Source: Isoetes taiwanensis (Eukaryota > Streptophyta > Lycopodiopsida > Isoetales > Isoetaceae). From it: a DNA stretch of 64,000 nt. The stretch's first letter is position 1, and each line of letters begins with the position of its first letter. The stretch covers positions 17,654,386 through 17,718,385 of the forward strand of contig JAJEKV010000003.1 of assembly GCA_021234155.1 (NCBI GenBank). Direction: 5' to 3'. The notes under the pieces are model-generated. The model made no database searches. It saw nothing but the letters and a program-made list of their open reading frames with translations, and had not been told where the DNA came from. This document shows positions 25,342 to 36,760 of this stretch, one piece after another. The position numbers and the translations under genes were made by a program.

Positions 25342-25961
25342 ACAACATAAAAATTTTAAAAGCCTTTTCCTAAGGCATGAGCATTCAACTTGGGTCGTAG
25401 GATCTTGGACCTAATCAAGGGTCGAGATCTTACGCAATATGAGCCATAGGATCTATTACATATAATTCCCAAAGTCATGTGCACCGTAGAATATGTGCCA
25501 AGCCACGTGAGCCGTAATATCCTGGATCGACGATCAGGATCGAATCAACCTGGACCGTAGAATTGATTACATATAATTCCCAAAGCCATGTGCACCGTAG
25601 GATGTGTCCCAAAGCAACGTGAGCCGTAGGATCTCGGACCGACGATCAGGATCAGATCAACCTGGACCGTAGGATCGCTTACATATAAGCTACAAACAAA
25701 CTCCCAAGCCATCTGGGTCGTACGATATGCCCCAAAGCCACGTGAGCCGTAGGATCTCGGACCGGCGGTCAGGATCAGATCAACCTGGATCGTAGGATCG
25801 TGTCTATACGGATTATATATAAACTCCCAAGCCATCTGGGCCGTAGGATACGTCCCAAAGCCACGTGAGCCGTCGGATCTCGAATGGACGGTCGGATAAG
25901 CGCGACAAACATAAGAACATATATATGATTGATATATCTATATATATAATACAAGAATTTA

Positions 25962-25980
25962 GCGCCGGCGAAGCCGGCGC
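25962..25980. other. Perfect 8-bp GC hairpin with GAA loop
   Basis: GCGCCGGC-GAA-GCCGGCGC at the right edge of the duplicated unit. Such hairpins are typical of Helitron 3' ends, but no CTRR follows within the expected distance on the plus strand, so the assignment is left open. Confidence 0.6.
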
Positions 25981-26675
25981 CTTATGGACTCTTGGGGTCG
26001 AAGCCAAGTGTGCGACATGTAGAGGGAGGATGAATCCCCATGTCAAGTGTATACGAGGTGAAAACTTTGACTACGTCTTGATGCTTATTCAAATGTGGCT
26101 CTGAGTAAAGGGCCATGTCGATGTTGTTATAAATTTTGAAGGGGGTTCACGGTTTGGTCCTCGACCTTGTGGAAGATGAACTGATCCCTTTTGAGATGTC
26201 AATATTGCAAGTTTGGCAATTCTTATGTTTTTGAAGGCATATGCTTTTGGGCTATCAAAATATTGCTTTGTCTATTGTAGTTTGGCCTAGCACGAAGGAT
26301 GGGCACCGTGAATTTGGCTTAACTTTCTAGCGTCAATAAACCTTGGTCTGTAGAAAATGTTGTGAAATGCACAACATCTTCTGTAGAATCACCGAAGGGA
26401 CGCTTTTTTTTTTGTTTCCTTTGCTTTCCTTTCCTGGTCACCATGTTGCTCTCGTTTTGTTGTAGGTCATGGTGTCTAGCGGCCAAAAATTTGTCTAACG
26501 ACCAAAAACTTGTTAATACCCTCTGGAAGACAAACATTAATTTTCTAAATTCATATTGATTTTTCGCTTTGTTAATAATGGAATTTCGAACCCATAGCAT
26601 GATGGATCTGTGGGTATTGAAGGTCAAACATGAGCATGGGCATGAATCAGAAGAATGTGGGCTATTTGACTTTAA
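25981..26675. other. Unassigned sequence between the tandem unit and the first host-like exon
   Basis: The open frame on the minus strand (26747-26319) has no recognisable motifs and overlaps the plus-strand exon candidate. I see no supported gene in this part. Confidence 0.25.
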
Positions 26676-26822
26676 ATTCTCAAAGATGGAAGATTGAATG
26701 TAGTGGATTTTATGTCCAGCAATTGTTCCTTGTTTACTAAGTTGCAATGGCTCGAGGAGGAGCTATGTGATTTAAAAGCGAAGTTACAAATTGCGGATAT
26801 GAACATGCAACATTTTCAGCAG
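26676..26822 (+). pseudogene. Exon-like fragment 1 of an unidentified host gene (coiled-coil-like)
   Basis: The frame is open for 49 codons and ends at a donor-like CAG|GTTTGC (26822/26823). The C-terminal residues LEEELCDLKAKLQIADMN look helical and coiled-coil-like. The phase at the end is 0, matching the next candidate exon. No start of the gene is seen. Confidence 0.35.
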
Positions 26823-27013
26823 GTTTGCAATTAGTTACTTATACTGGGTTAGAACAATTTGGTATGCTTCCGCTTGGTTCTCTATCTTTTAGTTCAACAA
26901 ATTAGATCAGAATATATAACACTCTAAATAGGATGCACACTTCAATTTCCAAATTCAAAAAGTAAGATATACCCTCACATGTTTAATTTCTCACAACCGA
27001 AATCATGCTTCAG

Positions 27014-27143
27014 ATAGCATATATTCTTGAAATAGTTGTTCTAAAGCCATTAAAAGGGCGCACAACAGATGTGGCATACTATGGTGCCATGCATGTGTTA
27101 CTGGAAAGGGTCGCCACTAGATGGGAAGATGCCTGCAATAGAG
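27014..27143 (+). pseudogene. Exon-like fragment 2 of the same unidentified host gene
   Basis: A 130-nt open stretch lies between an acceptor-like CTTCAG (27008-27013) and a donor-like GAG|GTATGT (27143/27144). The peptide contains LKPLKGRTTDVAYYGAMHVL and ERVATRWEDACNR, which looks like real, globular protein sequence, but I do not recognise the family. It is phase-compatible with the exon ending at 26822, so both probably come from one gene carried inside the giant element with its introns. Confidence 0.45.
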
Positions 27144-28144
27144 GTATGTAAACAAAAAAAAAAAGTCCTTGCATGCATTGAATATTGAGTAAGGCGGGAT
27201 ATGATGTGTCTCATAGAATGTCTCAAAGGAAATTGAGACGATGTTTTGGGTTACCTAAGTACACAAATCATGGTAACTAACATGTTGCCTTAGGCATATT
27301 TGAAATAATGTCTAATGGGTATAAGCACTGCAAGGTGACATCATCATCATGTTATATCTCATAAAATGTCTCAAAGAAATTGAGACGTCTTGGGAATCTT
27401 GCAAAGAGGTGGGTGGGGATGATGTCAATACACCTGCGCCATCCATGCAAGAGGCAAACAGAATAACTGACCAGATATCTTCATGATTCCAGTGCTTTTT
27501 AGTGTTTTCCTTTAGTGCTATGAGTAGTTTCCAGAAATAGACTAGACCATCGTATATGCATCTATAAAAGATATAGACGTAGCAAGAGAAAAAGACCAAG
27601 TTGCAAAGTCTGTTGTGCAATCTGAGAGTTCAAAGCTCTTCCTCTTGTTGTGCTATCTGAGAGTCAGAATTGTTGCTCTTAAGCGATCTTGCTCTTAAGA
27701 TCATTGCCTGTGTTTCATTTTCCGATAAATATATCAAAACTCTTTCTGTCTTTCATTACTAGCAGTACCTGCCTTGTTTTGCTAGCAACTTAGTAATCCT
27801 CTTGCTATGCAAGACCTGGAAATTTTAAGTCCAAAATGGTGATCAACAACCCATGCTATAGAAACCCAGAATAACAATGCCAACTACGTTAGTATCATTC
27901 GCATTTGCGATTCGTCTGGAATCATTTGTTTTGACTTCTTTTTTGTATGTGCCAAATTGTCCTCACCAGCTTGTGACTGGAAGAATCCATTGGCAATGAC
28001 CGCAATCTGCCAACTAAATTGTTTTGTAGTAGCCTTTGAAGCCAATGCTCAGCAGATATAGTGTTTCCTGGCTTGCGTATTTTCTCTGAATGGCTTCTGT
28101 CTCCTCTCTATTATAGCACTGTTTGATGATGAGCTCTTTGGCTG
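27144..28144. other. Unassigned sequence left of the PPR pseudogene
   Basis: A partial ~60-bp duplication (AATGTCTCAAAGGAAATTGAGACG near 27218 and AATGTCTCAAAGAAATTGAGACG near 27364) is the only structure noticed; its units contain an internal TCTCAA..TTGAGA palindrome. It may include the lost 3' part of the PPR gene on the minus strand. Confidence 0.3.
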
Positions 28145-29619
28145 CTAGACTGTTCTTGCTACTTCAATATTTTTATGCATTCTGCAAGCATTGAGCAAGG
28201 ACACCAGACTTGTGATATCAATTTGTGGCATCGAATGCAACAGGCATTGTGCCTCGTTCAGAAATCGCGCATGACCGAGAAGATCAACCATACAGGTAGA
28301 ATGAGTAACAGATGGAATGATCCCATGATGGTTCCTCATAAATTTTAAGTACCAATGCCCTTCTTCCACTAGGCCTGTGCGATTGCAAGCAGTGAGAATA
28401 TTAGTGAATGATGCACTATTTGGTTTTGTGTCTTTCTGCTGCATCTTTTCATGATATTTTCCAGCTAAATAACCTTCTCCATACTGTGGATATCCAGCAA
28501 TTAGCGAATTCCATGACACTACATCTTTGTTCGCCAATTTATCAAAGTTTTTCCATGCTGCATCTAGGTTGCACATTTTGCATACATATCAATCAAAATG
28601 TTCTTCATCATATCATCTGGTACAATTTCACTTTTAATTATTGTATCATGAATCAGGCTTCCCTGAGCTATTGCTCCTATATTGCCACAAGCCTTTAAAA
28701 TACTTGAAAACGTGAACATATCCTGCTTTATGCCTTTAAAATACTTGAAAACGTGAACATATCCTGCTTTATGCCTTCTAGTTCCATGCTGTTCATGGAT
28801 TATCCTGCCACGTTCTATTGCTCCAATGCTGGCACAACCTTTCACAACACTTAGAAATGTAACCTCATCTGGTTTTATTCCCCCTTGTTGCATCTTCTCA
28901 AAAGAAACTAGAGCCTGAAAGCCCTCCTCATGCTGAACATATCCTGCAATTAATGCATTCCATGAAACGACATTCGGTCTTACGCCTTCCTGTTGCATCT
29001 TCTTAGAACAATCTAGAGCTAGAGAATATTGCCCCCTCTGCATATATCCAGTAATCGATGCATTCCAACAGATTACATTAGGGTTCTGCACGTTGATAAA
29101 GCTTTTGACTGTCTCTTCAAAACTTCCACATGCAGCATACATGTGCACCAAGATACTTCCTATTATAACCTCTGATTGACATCCACTTTCTATAACTTCT
29201 TCATGAGTAATCCTCGCGTATGGGATGGTTTTCATAATCGAGCATGTCTTGAAAATTGCAACATAAACATGGGTGTCACTTCTAGTGCCTGATATTTCTA
29301 TTTTATAGCACAATTCAAGGGCTAAGAGAGCTTGCCCAAGTTTGTCATTTGCCATAGTAATTACAGCCTATGAATACGCAGTTGGTTTTCCTATGCTATC
29401 AAATGCCTGATTGGCTTCAAGTAAGCATTTGTGATGTGCAAAGGACCGAATCAGAAGCTCCTGCAATGTAGCTATTGAATCGAGACAACTAAGGCACATA
29501 AGAGATTGGACTGCTCTAGCAAGACCCAGATCCTTTCCTTTTTCAGATTCTTGCAAAAGAACATAAGCATTGTTAATGTAGCTTATGTACGCTCTTACCT
29601 TGAAATATGAAGGCTTCAT
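28145..29619 (-). pseudogene. PLS-class pentatricopeptide repeat (PPR) pseudogene
   Basis: Minus-strand frames from 29619 to 28145 translate into consecutive PPR motifs, with landmarks SILVHMYAACGSFEE, VICWNASITGYMQRGQYSLA, NVVSWNALIAGYVQ, KPDEVTFLSVVKGCASIGA, DVVSWNSLIAGY and CMVDLLGHARFLNEAQ, then LLNACRMHKNIEVA at the start of the E region. PPR proteins act in organelle RNA editing or processing. The copy is broken: an in-frame TAG at about 29368, a frameshift near 28570 inside MYAKC, a 41-bp tandem duplication at 28691-28772 and a stop at the E motif. It lies inside the giant LTR element. Confidence 0.88.
28691..28772. repeat. 41-bp tandem duplication inside the PPR pseudogene
   Basis: The 41-bp stretch beginning GCCTTTAAAATACTTGAAAA occurs twice head to tail with no mismatch seen. 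Because 41 is not a multiple of 3, it shifts the reading frame. Confidence 0.9.
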
Positions 29620-32096
29620 AAATAGAAAGTTATGTTAATAAGAAAATTATATTAAACATTCTACGAAAGGAACATGCTTAAAATAAATACACAGAGACTC
29701 TCATTCCTACTCAGAGTGAAGGCAGTCTGGCAAAATAGTAATAAATGGAAAGGACAGACCGATTGTTATCTTCTGGAATTAATTTTTCATTCCCGCATGC
29801 TTTCCAATCCCTGTTTGGCCATAAATCTGGCAGCTCAGATGCATTTTTTATTCCCTATTACATTGGCTATGATCCTCTCAAATACCTCTATAAATCTTCT
29901 TCAAAATAGAGTATTCCCCATGGATTAGAGCTGGTTAATTGGCTTAGAAAAAATGCCGCAGAGAAATTGGAAAGGGTTGGGTTTGCACACCATTTCATGA
30001 TCATGGGAAGAACAACTTGGGATTTTACTCTGTTTTCAAAATCAACCTGCAATAGACTGCCGTAGATAGAATGAAATGATTACTTCAAATTCTACAACTT
30101 TCATGCATCTACATTTACCTGGATGCATGCAGACAGCCGTTTGTGCAATAGATTAGTACGAGAAGCAGATTTCGTGGACATAACGAGTTTAGCAGAAAAT
30201 ACAACTGCCTCAGCAACCCCTACAATGTTCAAGAATGTGGACTGGAAACTCCAAGCGGTCACTGATGAAGGCACATTATCTGCTATTCAAAAGCCAAGAT
30301 GCGTTGATGCAGAAGTGGCACCTAGTATATTTTTCTCTGATCAATCTGCTAAAAGCATACCAGGGAATTTTTCCAATCAACCTGTGCGCCAGTACTCGAC
30401 TTTTCCTTCAATTCTGAATTCCAAAATGCAAAATTGTGCTCAAGAAACTTGGTTGCCTCAAGAGATTCGCTGGCCTTGCTAAGCCAGCCTCTACTAAGGA
30501 ATTTTAAGCTCGAGGCAGTTGCATCTCCAAAACCCCAACATGCCCTTTCTCAAAGACTTGCACAAATCGCGCGTAGCTCTCTGCATCAAGGTATTTTGAT
30601 CAAATTTGGATCTGCATAAAAGCAAAATATAGCTTTCCCTGTAATGACGGTGGCCCTAGGTATCTTTAAGTGCCGAAGTGACAAAATCGCCATAGCTGCC
30701 CTTACTCCACATAACTCCGGAACAATTTTTGTCTCAAGAAACTGTTAAATTAGCCGGCCTTGTAAAATTAGCCTCTGCTAATAAATTTCAGTATCTTTGC
30801 CGATGCCGTTTAACAATTAGCCAGTTCAGGAATTTTGTTGTAGAACTACAGTGGGAGCATAGCGATGACTTCAAACCTGCGCCCATGTCTTGCCGGAAAA
30901 GAACCGTACAAAAACGTAGATAATTCCAAAAACCAATTTTACTCTGCATTTTTGACCGGCAAATAGATATAGATAATTCGAAATAGCCCTTTTTGGAGCC
31001 GGTTTTTTTTCTAATAATTTTATATATAGAAGGAATATAGAAGGATATATACGAGGGCTAGGGCTAGCCTTTGTTATGTCGGAGAATTGAGCCTCTTCTG
31101 CGCATAAAAATGCTGGTTTTATACAATTTCATTTACCATTTTGTCTACTCTCCCACCATTTAGAGTGGTTTGGTAACACTCTAATTTTTATCATAATGCT
31201 CTTATGCCTACAAAGATCATAATTTTCTCCAGTGCAACGTAAAAATATACTTCCTTCCTTCCTTCCTTCCTTAACTTATCACAGTAACTAGGTTGCGTAT
31301 GGTCTTTGGACCTTCTAATGAACATAATCGTGCCCATACTGTCTATGCTCTCATAATCATGCCCATACGTCTAAGCTCTTGGGCTTTATTTTGACTTGGT
31401 TGCATTATGGTTTTATGACTGCCTAATGAACATAATTATACCTCTTACGGACTAGGGTACTGGGTCCTTGGGATTGGCATTGGTATACCACAATGTTATT
31501 TAACTGAAGCACTACATGGGCCTGTGGGTTGGGGATTCCCTATGGAGCAGGCAAAGTATCTTTTATAGCTGCATATGAAGTTGAGTCTGATGCACTCATA
31601 CATTAAATGACTGGTTATTTTACAATTTATTCATTGTCTGGTTCTTGATAAAAGGCATGGTGCACATTCATTGTTTAACGGCAGTTATTATGATGGGCAT
31701 TTTGCTTGTTATCTGCCTTTCCTAGTAGTTTTTGTAATTTTTAAGCATTAATGCGTTTATATTGGTTCATCCTGGCTATGGGGCATGGGTTGCAATATGC
31801 TATACTTGTATTTATTGGGCTTGGTAGTTGTCGCCACCATGGTAACGATTTAAGTTAATAATGCATGGAAATTAATTTTTGCTTTTTTCGACATTTCGTT
31901 ACAGTATGGATATTATTCTGTGGTTAATAGACAAACTCTGTGTTTAACCTAATAGTGAACGATGCCCTAGCCGGTCACCGGAACCCTAAACGCCGGAACT
32001 AGAGCCAGGTCACGATTCCCGGCAGCGCAAAAATGGATCGGATATTAGGCTTAGCCTGTAGCTAAATTATCAGGCAATAGCAATCTCGTTTAATGA
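29620..32096. other. Unassigned interior sequence
   Basis: Short frames at 30123-30482 and 30434-30619 lack any recognisable motif. A (CTTC)n tract lies at about 31249-31272. No RNA gene or mobile-element terminus was identified. Confidence 0.3.
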
Positions 32097-32291
32097 TGGC
32101 CGATGCTGACACAAGGAAGGACAAGTCCAGGTAAAAATATACATGTTTTTTCAACGATTTCTTTTAAACCATAATTTGATTAAGCTTTAGTTAATCCTTG
32201 CTGAGTCTTATTGATTACTATGGTTTAGATTATGGCCGGCCTCTATAAATTGGAACATGGCATTTTAGTCTCTACTTTGTTTGCCTTAGTC

Positions 32292-32609
32292 ATGTCCAAG
32301 GCTGGTAGGCCTGAGGGCGCTCCTAATAAAGGGCTCACCAGGGCCAAGCTCACGGAATTTCTTAGAAGGAATGGGCTGGAGCATGGTGCCACCCAGCCCA
32401 CTAAGGCACAGCTGTTGGATCTATGCAAGCAAAATGGTCTTGATCCTAACAAGGACAAGAATGATCCTGGAATTAAGAGATTCATACCTAGTGTGGAGCA
32501 TAGCAGCAAAATTCTGAAGAGGTCGGAGGCTCCTAATTGCAATATTGATGTTGTACCTCTTACTGATGAAGAGTATGATTCTGAGGATGAGGAGATCCAG
32601 CCAAACCAG
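32292..32609 (+). pseudogene. SAP-like domain exon of a host gene fragment
   Basis: The frame (106 codons from the ATG at 32292; open upstream to 32232) contains GLTRAKLTEFLRRNGLEHGA and KAQLLDLCKQNGL, a helix-turn-helix pattern like SAP/SAF-type or Rho N-like DNA/RNA-binding motifs, followed by an acidic tail LTDEEYDSEDEE. It ends at a good donor CCAG|GTTTAT. The ~1 kb of T-rich sequence that follows looks intronic. An upstream mini-exon candidate (32094-32131, ending TCCAG|GTAAAA) is not frame-compatible. The domain call is by pattern only. Confidence 0.45.
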
Positions 32610-34473
32610 GTTTATTTCAGGCCTATTAATTTGTTAAAAACATGCCCATTATATCACTTATGTTGTATATGCATTCCTGGTCGCCTTTGATTTTTTTTCA
32701 TCTGATCAAAGTCTTCTTGAATCTCTGATTTCTCCTGAATATTTTTGCTCTGTTCTGTTTAAGCATCCTCTTCTACTAGACTAAGGTTGTTAATAATAAT
32801 ATTTAACGCAGGAGGTTGTGATGTGGTTGTGGGGCCTGGTATTACCAGTGTTTTGTTTGGATAATATGGTAGGACTTGATCTGGATGGCGTTCTGCTCCT
32901 TTATTCCCATGTACTCTAATTTGGTTGTTCATCCTCTTTTCTTGGTTACTGGGGTATAATCTAGTTTAATGCTTAGAGATGAATTTTTGCATGCACAGGT
33001 CCTGGAGTTATCTGATATAACTATGCTTAAAATTTTATGTCTGACTGCTTATGTTCTCTTAATGGACCTCTCTCCAGTATGATTTAACATTTAGTTGCTG
33101 CCCAGATATGCTGGATTTTAGTCTTAGTTTGTATTTTTTTTGCAGACCTGATTGTAGTCTTATCACTCTTTTAATCATAGACCTGATATAGTTCAGCAGT
33201 AGCTATGTTTTTAGTTTAGCTTTATAACAGCATGGGTTTGATTCCATTCTATTTACTTGATCTTAGTCTAGTCTCATGATGTTAATCTGAGGGAACACTC
33301 TCATGTACATTAGATTATGACATCATAATTTATAACTGTAAACAGGAGTGCCTAATTCCCTGGTAAAGTATTTTAATAAGAGAGCCTTAGTGGTACTTTT
33401 AGCACATGGCAGTTAGCCTCGGTTGTTTTAGCAGTCTTGGCATACAGTATTCCATGTTTAAAATTAAACAGTGCTTAGGTTTCAAGCATCCTAAGGGTAT
33501 ATCTGGTTTATCTATGTTTAATCCTATTTGAAATTTGTGGGTAAAGGGCCGAGAGGCCAAGGTTGTTCATTGCTTACCTGCTAGCATATGCATTTTTACC
33601 CTTCTTAGGCTAACAAGTGCATTTTTGCTGCAGGTAACCGAACTCCTTCTCCCATACTCTGTTTTCAGCATGGTGTTTTCTTGAAGGCATGATGTTGCAA
33701 GTATATGAACATACTCTTTATAATTGTTATATTTACTTTGAAAATGGTAAGTGGTTTCCCTTTAGTCTATGGTGACAGCATGCAAATTGGTATCCGGGTT
33801 TAAACTCTTGGATCTGTTTTATTACTTTGATTTTTGGAATATGATTACTGCTTACACTATTCCCAACTGTTATGTTGATCTATTTTTGAATTTAAATTCT
33901 GGAAATATTTTTAATTATTAAGGTGTTTCTGTCTAATTCCTTAACTTGATTTGCATTTGTTGAATTTTCTTGTGTGGTTATCTGCTGATATATTTACTTG
34001 CTTGGCTTGAATGAAACAACCATGGGATACTTTTTGGTTTAGTCTGTTTTTCCTGTGATTTTGCTTATAAGTTTGTGACGATGCTGTTATCTCTTTTACT
34101 TGGATTGTACAGCTGGTTGTTGTGGTAACTATCTATTTTGACTTACTGTTTAGACAACCCTAGGTTGTAATGTTGTTATGCTTTATCATAACACTTGCTT
34201 TTATTGGTAATGCACTTTGGCAGTCATGTATTTTGTAAAATCTCTAAGGCTTCCCCTTTTGGGGTCCGATAAGTCCCGTCTTACCTTTAGTTAGCTGGTA
34301 AGGCTTGGATGTCTTGGCAAGGCATTAGGTTTTGTTTAGGCTAGTATATATATATGTTATGATTATGATATGATATGATAATTATACTGGGATTTTAATT
34401 CATCCACTTTTCTAATTTATAGAAGAGCATATGCTTAATTGTGTATACTTCTTTAGGATTTTCCTTCCTCCAA
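32610..34473. other. T-rich, intron-like sequence
   Basis: The stretch is strongly T-rich on the plus strand with several acceptor-like TTGCAG/TTTTGCAG sites (for example near 33144 and 33634), consistent with intronic sequence after the SAP-like exon. No further exon could be supported. Confidence 0.3.
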
Positions 34474-35974
34474 TCATGTTTGATTCTTCGGTTTTGCTGC
34501 ATCTTCCTCGTTCTGCTTGACTCCGGGGTTCCTTAAGGTGTTGTGACTGTAGTTGACCTTCGTGTGTGATCTGAGGTCGTTATCCCAAGTCGCGGAGAAC
34601 GTTGCTCGATGTGAACCCTTGAGTTGAAAATGCTCCTCCTTAATGTGTTTACCTGTCATGTGGAGTGTCGTTTGGAGATGTGTAGTGCCATTGATCGCTT
34701 GAGTACGATCACTTGGTTGTTGCAGTCGGGCATTGTTGCATGTCTTTGAAGCTTCGTTGTGAGATGCTCCTCCTATGCCTGGAATTGTTGTCATCTCCAT
34801 TGCACATGCCATCACTCCTTTGAGTTGCGTTTGAGTGGTCTGGGTTGTTGGCTAGGTCGGCTCCTTCGTCCTTTGTCATGCTCTGCCTCCCCCGCCTCCT
34901 CTCTGGTTCTGATTGCAGCCCTATGTCTTCCGGGTTATTCGTCCACCGGTACTGCTATCATCTCCCTGTAGTCGCCGAACATGAACTTAGGAGATGTTAC
35001 GTTGATAATGCCTCTATCCTGTTCGACTGGTGCTGCTGCCGAGGTGCTGGGTAGGAGCGCACTCGTTGTTTTCCCTCTGATTCCCATCCACTCGTGGATC
35101 GCTATGAACTCCTCCTCTGTGGGTAACTCCTGTTGTGCCATCATCTGCCTGATGCCGGTGTAGGCTTCTATGTCCGTCGATGTCTGGCCAATGTACGTCT
35201 GGGCCTCCCTTGTGCTGATGTGGAAGTCCTGTGTCTCCCAGTCGATGAAGTCATCAAGGTCCGGTTGTAGTTGTCCTTGTAGTTCTCAGCCCCTCTTCAA
35301 AACTTTGAAGTTCCTCCTTAGCTTGCTGCCTCTCCTGTGCTGGGTCGACGTCACTGATGTCCTCCTGTCCGACCCACGTCCTTCATCTTCCTCCTGCTCT
35401 TCCCTCTCGTACTCCAGAAGCATCGGCTCTTCGTCACCTGCTGCCATGGCCATAGGCTCAATATCCAGGGTTGGACAGATGGTTCTCCTATCTGGGTTTG
35501 GGCTCTATGGGATAGGAAAATTGCTACAGCTGCAGTGTATGAGGAGTATCTCCTTCTATTTACAGCTATGGACATGTAATTGGGTAAGCGGCTGGCCTTA
35601 TTTTCTAGGTACTTGTCTATGTTGGGTATGTCCTGCAGAGCTATCTTGAGGGCCATATTTGGTGCAAAGTATCCTATGCAAGGTGGAAGCTCTACTAGAG
35701 ATGGTCCTATCTTAGCATGGAACTCAGACATAATGTCTTGGTAGAAGGGGGTGGCATTGATGGTGGTCTCCACCTCGATCTGCTTCTGAAAGACATTGAA
35801 AACAGAGTTGATGTCGGCCTCGGCCACATGAGCTGTGGCGCTGTACCATCGCCTAAATGCAGTGGTTGCCATGGAGTATGAGCAGCTAGGGATGACAGAC
35901 AGATGGGGAAGCGCCTTAGGGGCCTGAAAAATCGGCTTGGAGTGAGGAGCAAGGGTGTAGGATGCAAATGACAC
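34474..35974 (-). pseudogene. Unknown ORF region of the giant element (gag position), broken
   Basis: The first coding region after the leader on the element's strand. From 35974 it reads MSFASYTLAPHSKPIF, then SVFNVFQKQIEVETTINATP and DIPNIDKYLENKASRLPNY. After a frameshift near 35460 come an acidic stretch (LEYEREEQEEDEG), a coiled-coil-like QERQQAKEELQSFEEGLRTT, and DDFIDWETQDFHIS, EEEFIAIHEWMGIRGKTTS and KFMFGDYREMIAVP down to 34935. Further downstream (34815-34474) is a polar frame. Position suggests Gag or a LARD-specific protein, but no zinc knuckle or capsid motif is seen. Function unknown. Confidence 0.45.
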
Positions 35975-36164
35975 CTGTGGTCCTATTTATAGGCAAAACC
36001 CTAATTTTGGGAAAATTCGAAGTTGGGAAATATCTATGATTCTAAGGTCTAGGTGTACACTTCACAGGCTAAATATGCTAAATACTGCATTCTAAGGATC
36101 CTATAGCAACAAATTTCATCTACTTTGGGGCAAGTGTGGACAAATTGGGGCAATTTTGGTGTGA

Positions 36165-36238
36165 CCACTCACACAGTGTGCGAGAGGCAGTTAGGAATAT
36201 GATCCTAAGTGGCCTGGGCGCACTCTGTGAGGGGTGGG
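36165..36238. repeat. Leader hairpin repeat, copy 1
   Basis: CCACTCACACAGTG on the left and GGGCGCACTCTGTGAGG on the right form the outer stem; TTAGGA/TCCTAA forms an inner stem. It lies between PBS and ORF on the giant element's strand. Confidence 0.8.
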
Positions 36239-36369
36239 GTCCTGTTTGGGTCGAGGATGATGCCAAACATGCAAACTAAGGGTGAAATCCCGCATATCTC
36301 GTCGAGATAGGTCAGATTGAGCCCTTACTTGCTTCATTTGGATAAGTTTTGGCCCAGTTTAGGGGTCAA

Positions 36370-36446
36370 CCACTCACACAAAGTCTTGTAATGCGCTTAG
36401 GGAATATGATCCTAAGTGGCCTGGGCACACTCTGTGAGGGGTGGGG
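36370..36446. repeat. Leader hairpin repeat, copy 2 (diverged left arm)
   Basis: The right arm (GGGCACACTCTGTGAGGGG) and the inner TTAGGG..TCCTAA stem are present; the left arm after CACTCACACA is altered. Confidence 0.75.
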
Positions 36447-36574
36447 CTCCATTTGAGTTAGGGTTGGCCAATTTCTACAACTAAGGGTCAAATCCTACTA
36501 ATTAAGGTGAGCTGAGTCGAATGGTGTGCTTACTTTCTGCATTTGGACAAGTTTTGGCATAGATCAGTGCTCGA

Positions 36575-36649
36575 CCACTCACACAGTGCACGAGAGGCAG
36601 TTAGGAATATAATCCTAAGTGGCCTGGGCGCATTCTGTAAGGGGTGGGG
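36575..36649. repeat. Leader hairpin repeat, copy 3
   Basis: CCACTCACACAGTGCACGAG, inner TTAGGAATATAATCCTAA, and right arm GGGCGCATTCTGTAAGGGG. Confidence 0.8.
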
Positions 36650-36760
36650 CCAAAAACACTGAGTTTTGCTCCAATTTATTGATTCCAAATGCAGAGCTTA
36701 ATAATACATCCTAATTAAGCATGATTTACACATTAACATGATCAAAACATAAATTTGTAT

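Larger units (their letters stand above)
23084..25950. repeat. Tandem duplication of a 1.36-1.51 kb unit with tRNA-like module and minisatellite
   Basis: Unit 1 (23084-24440) and unit 2 (24441-25950) share the same internal order. Each starts TACAAGAAA.TTAAT followed by a CCTACG.TGCATGTTC stretch. Next is a ~650-bp array of degenerate ~10-bp repeats (ATTCTAGAAC, TTAGATTCCC), then a tRNA-like segment, then several ~115-bp repeats containing GAGCCGTAGGATCTCGG. Open frames on the minus strand (24445-23942, 25835-25545) merely translate the minisatellite (RSYGSRGFG repeats). Confidence 0.75.

Noticed and set aside
23942..25835. Minus-strand ORFs of up to 167 codons with RSYGSRGFG-like repeats
   Set aside because: They are translations of the ~115-bp minisatellite; the reading is an effect of repeat length and not a protein gene.
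30123..30923. Series of three short plus-strand ORFs
   Set aside because: No motif, no splice-consistent arrangement and no codon pattern to support a gene.
31249..31272. (CTTC)n tract as a regulatory element
   Set aside because: A short ordinary microsatellite without context.
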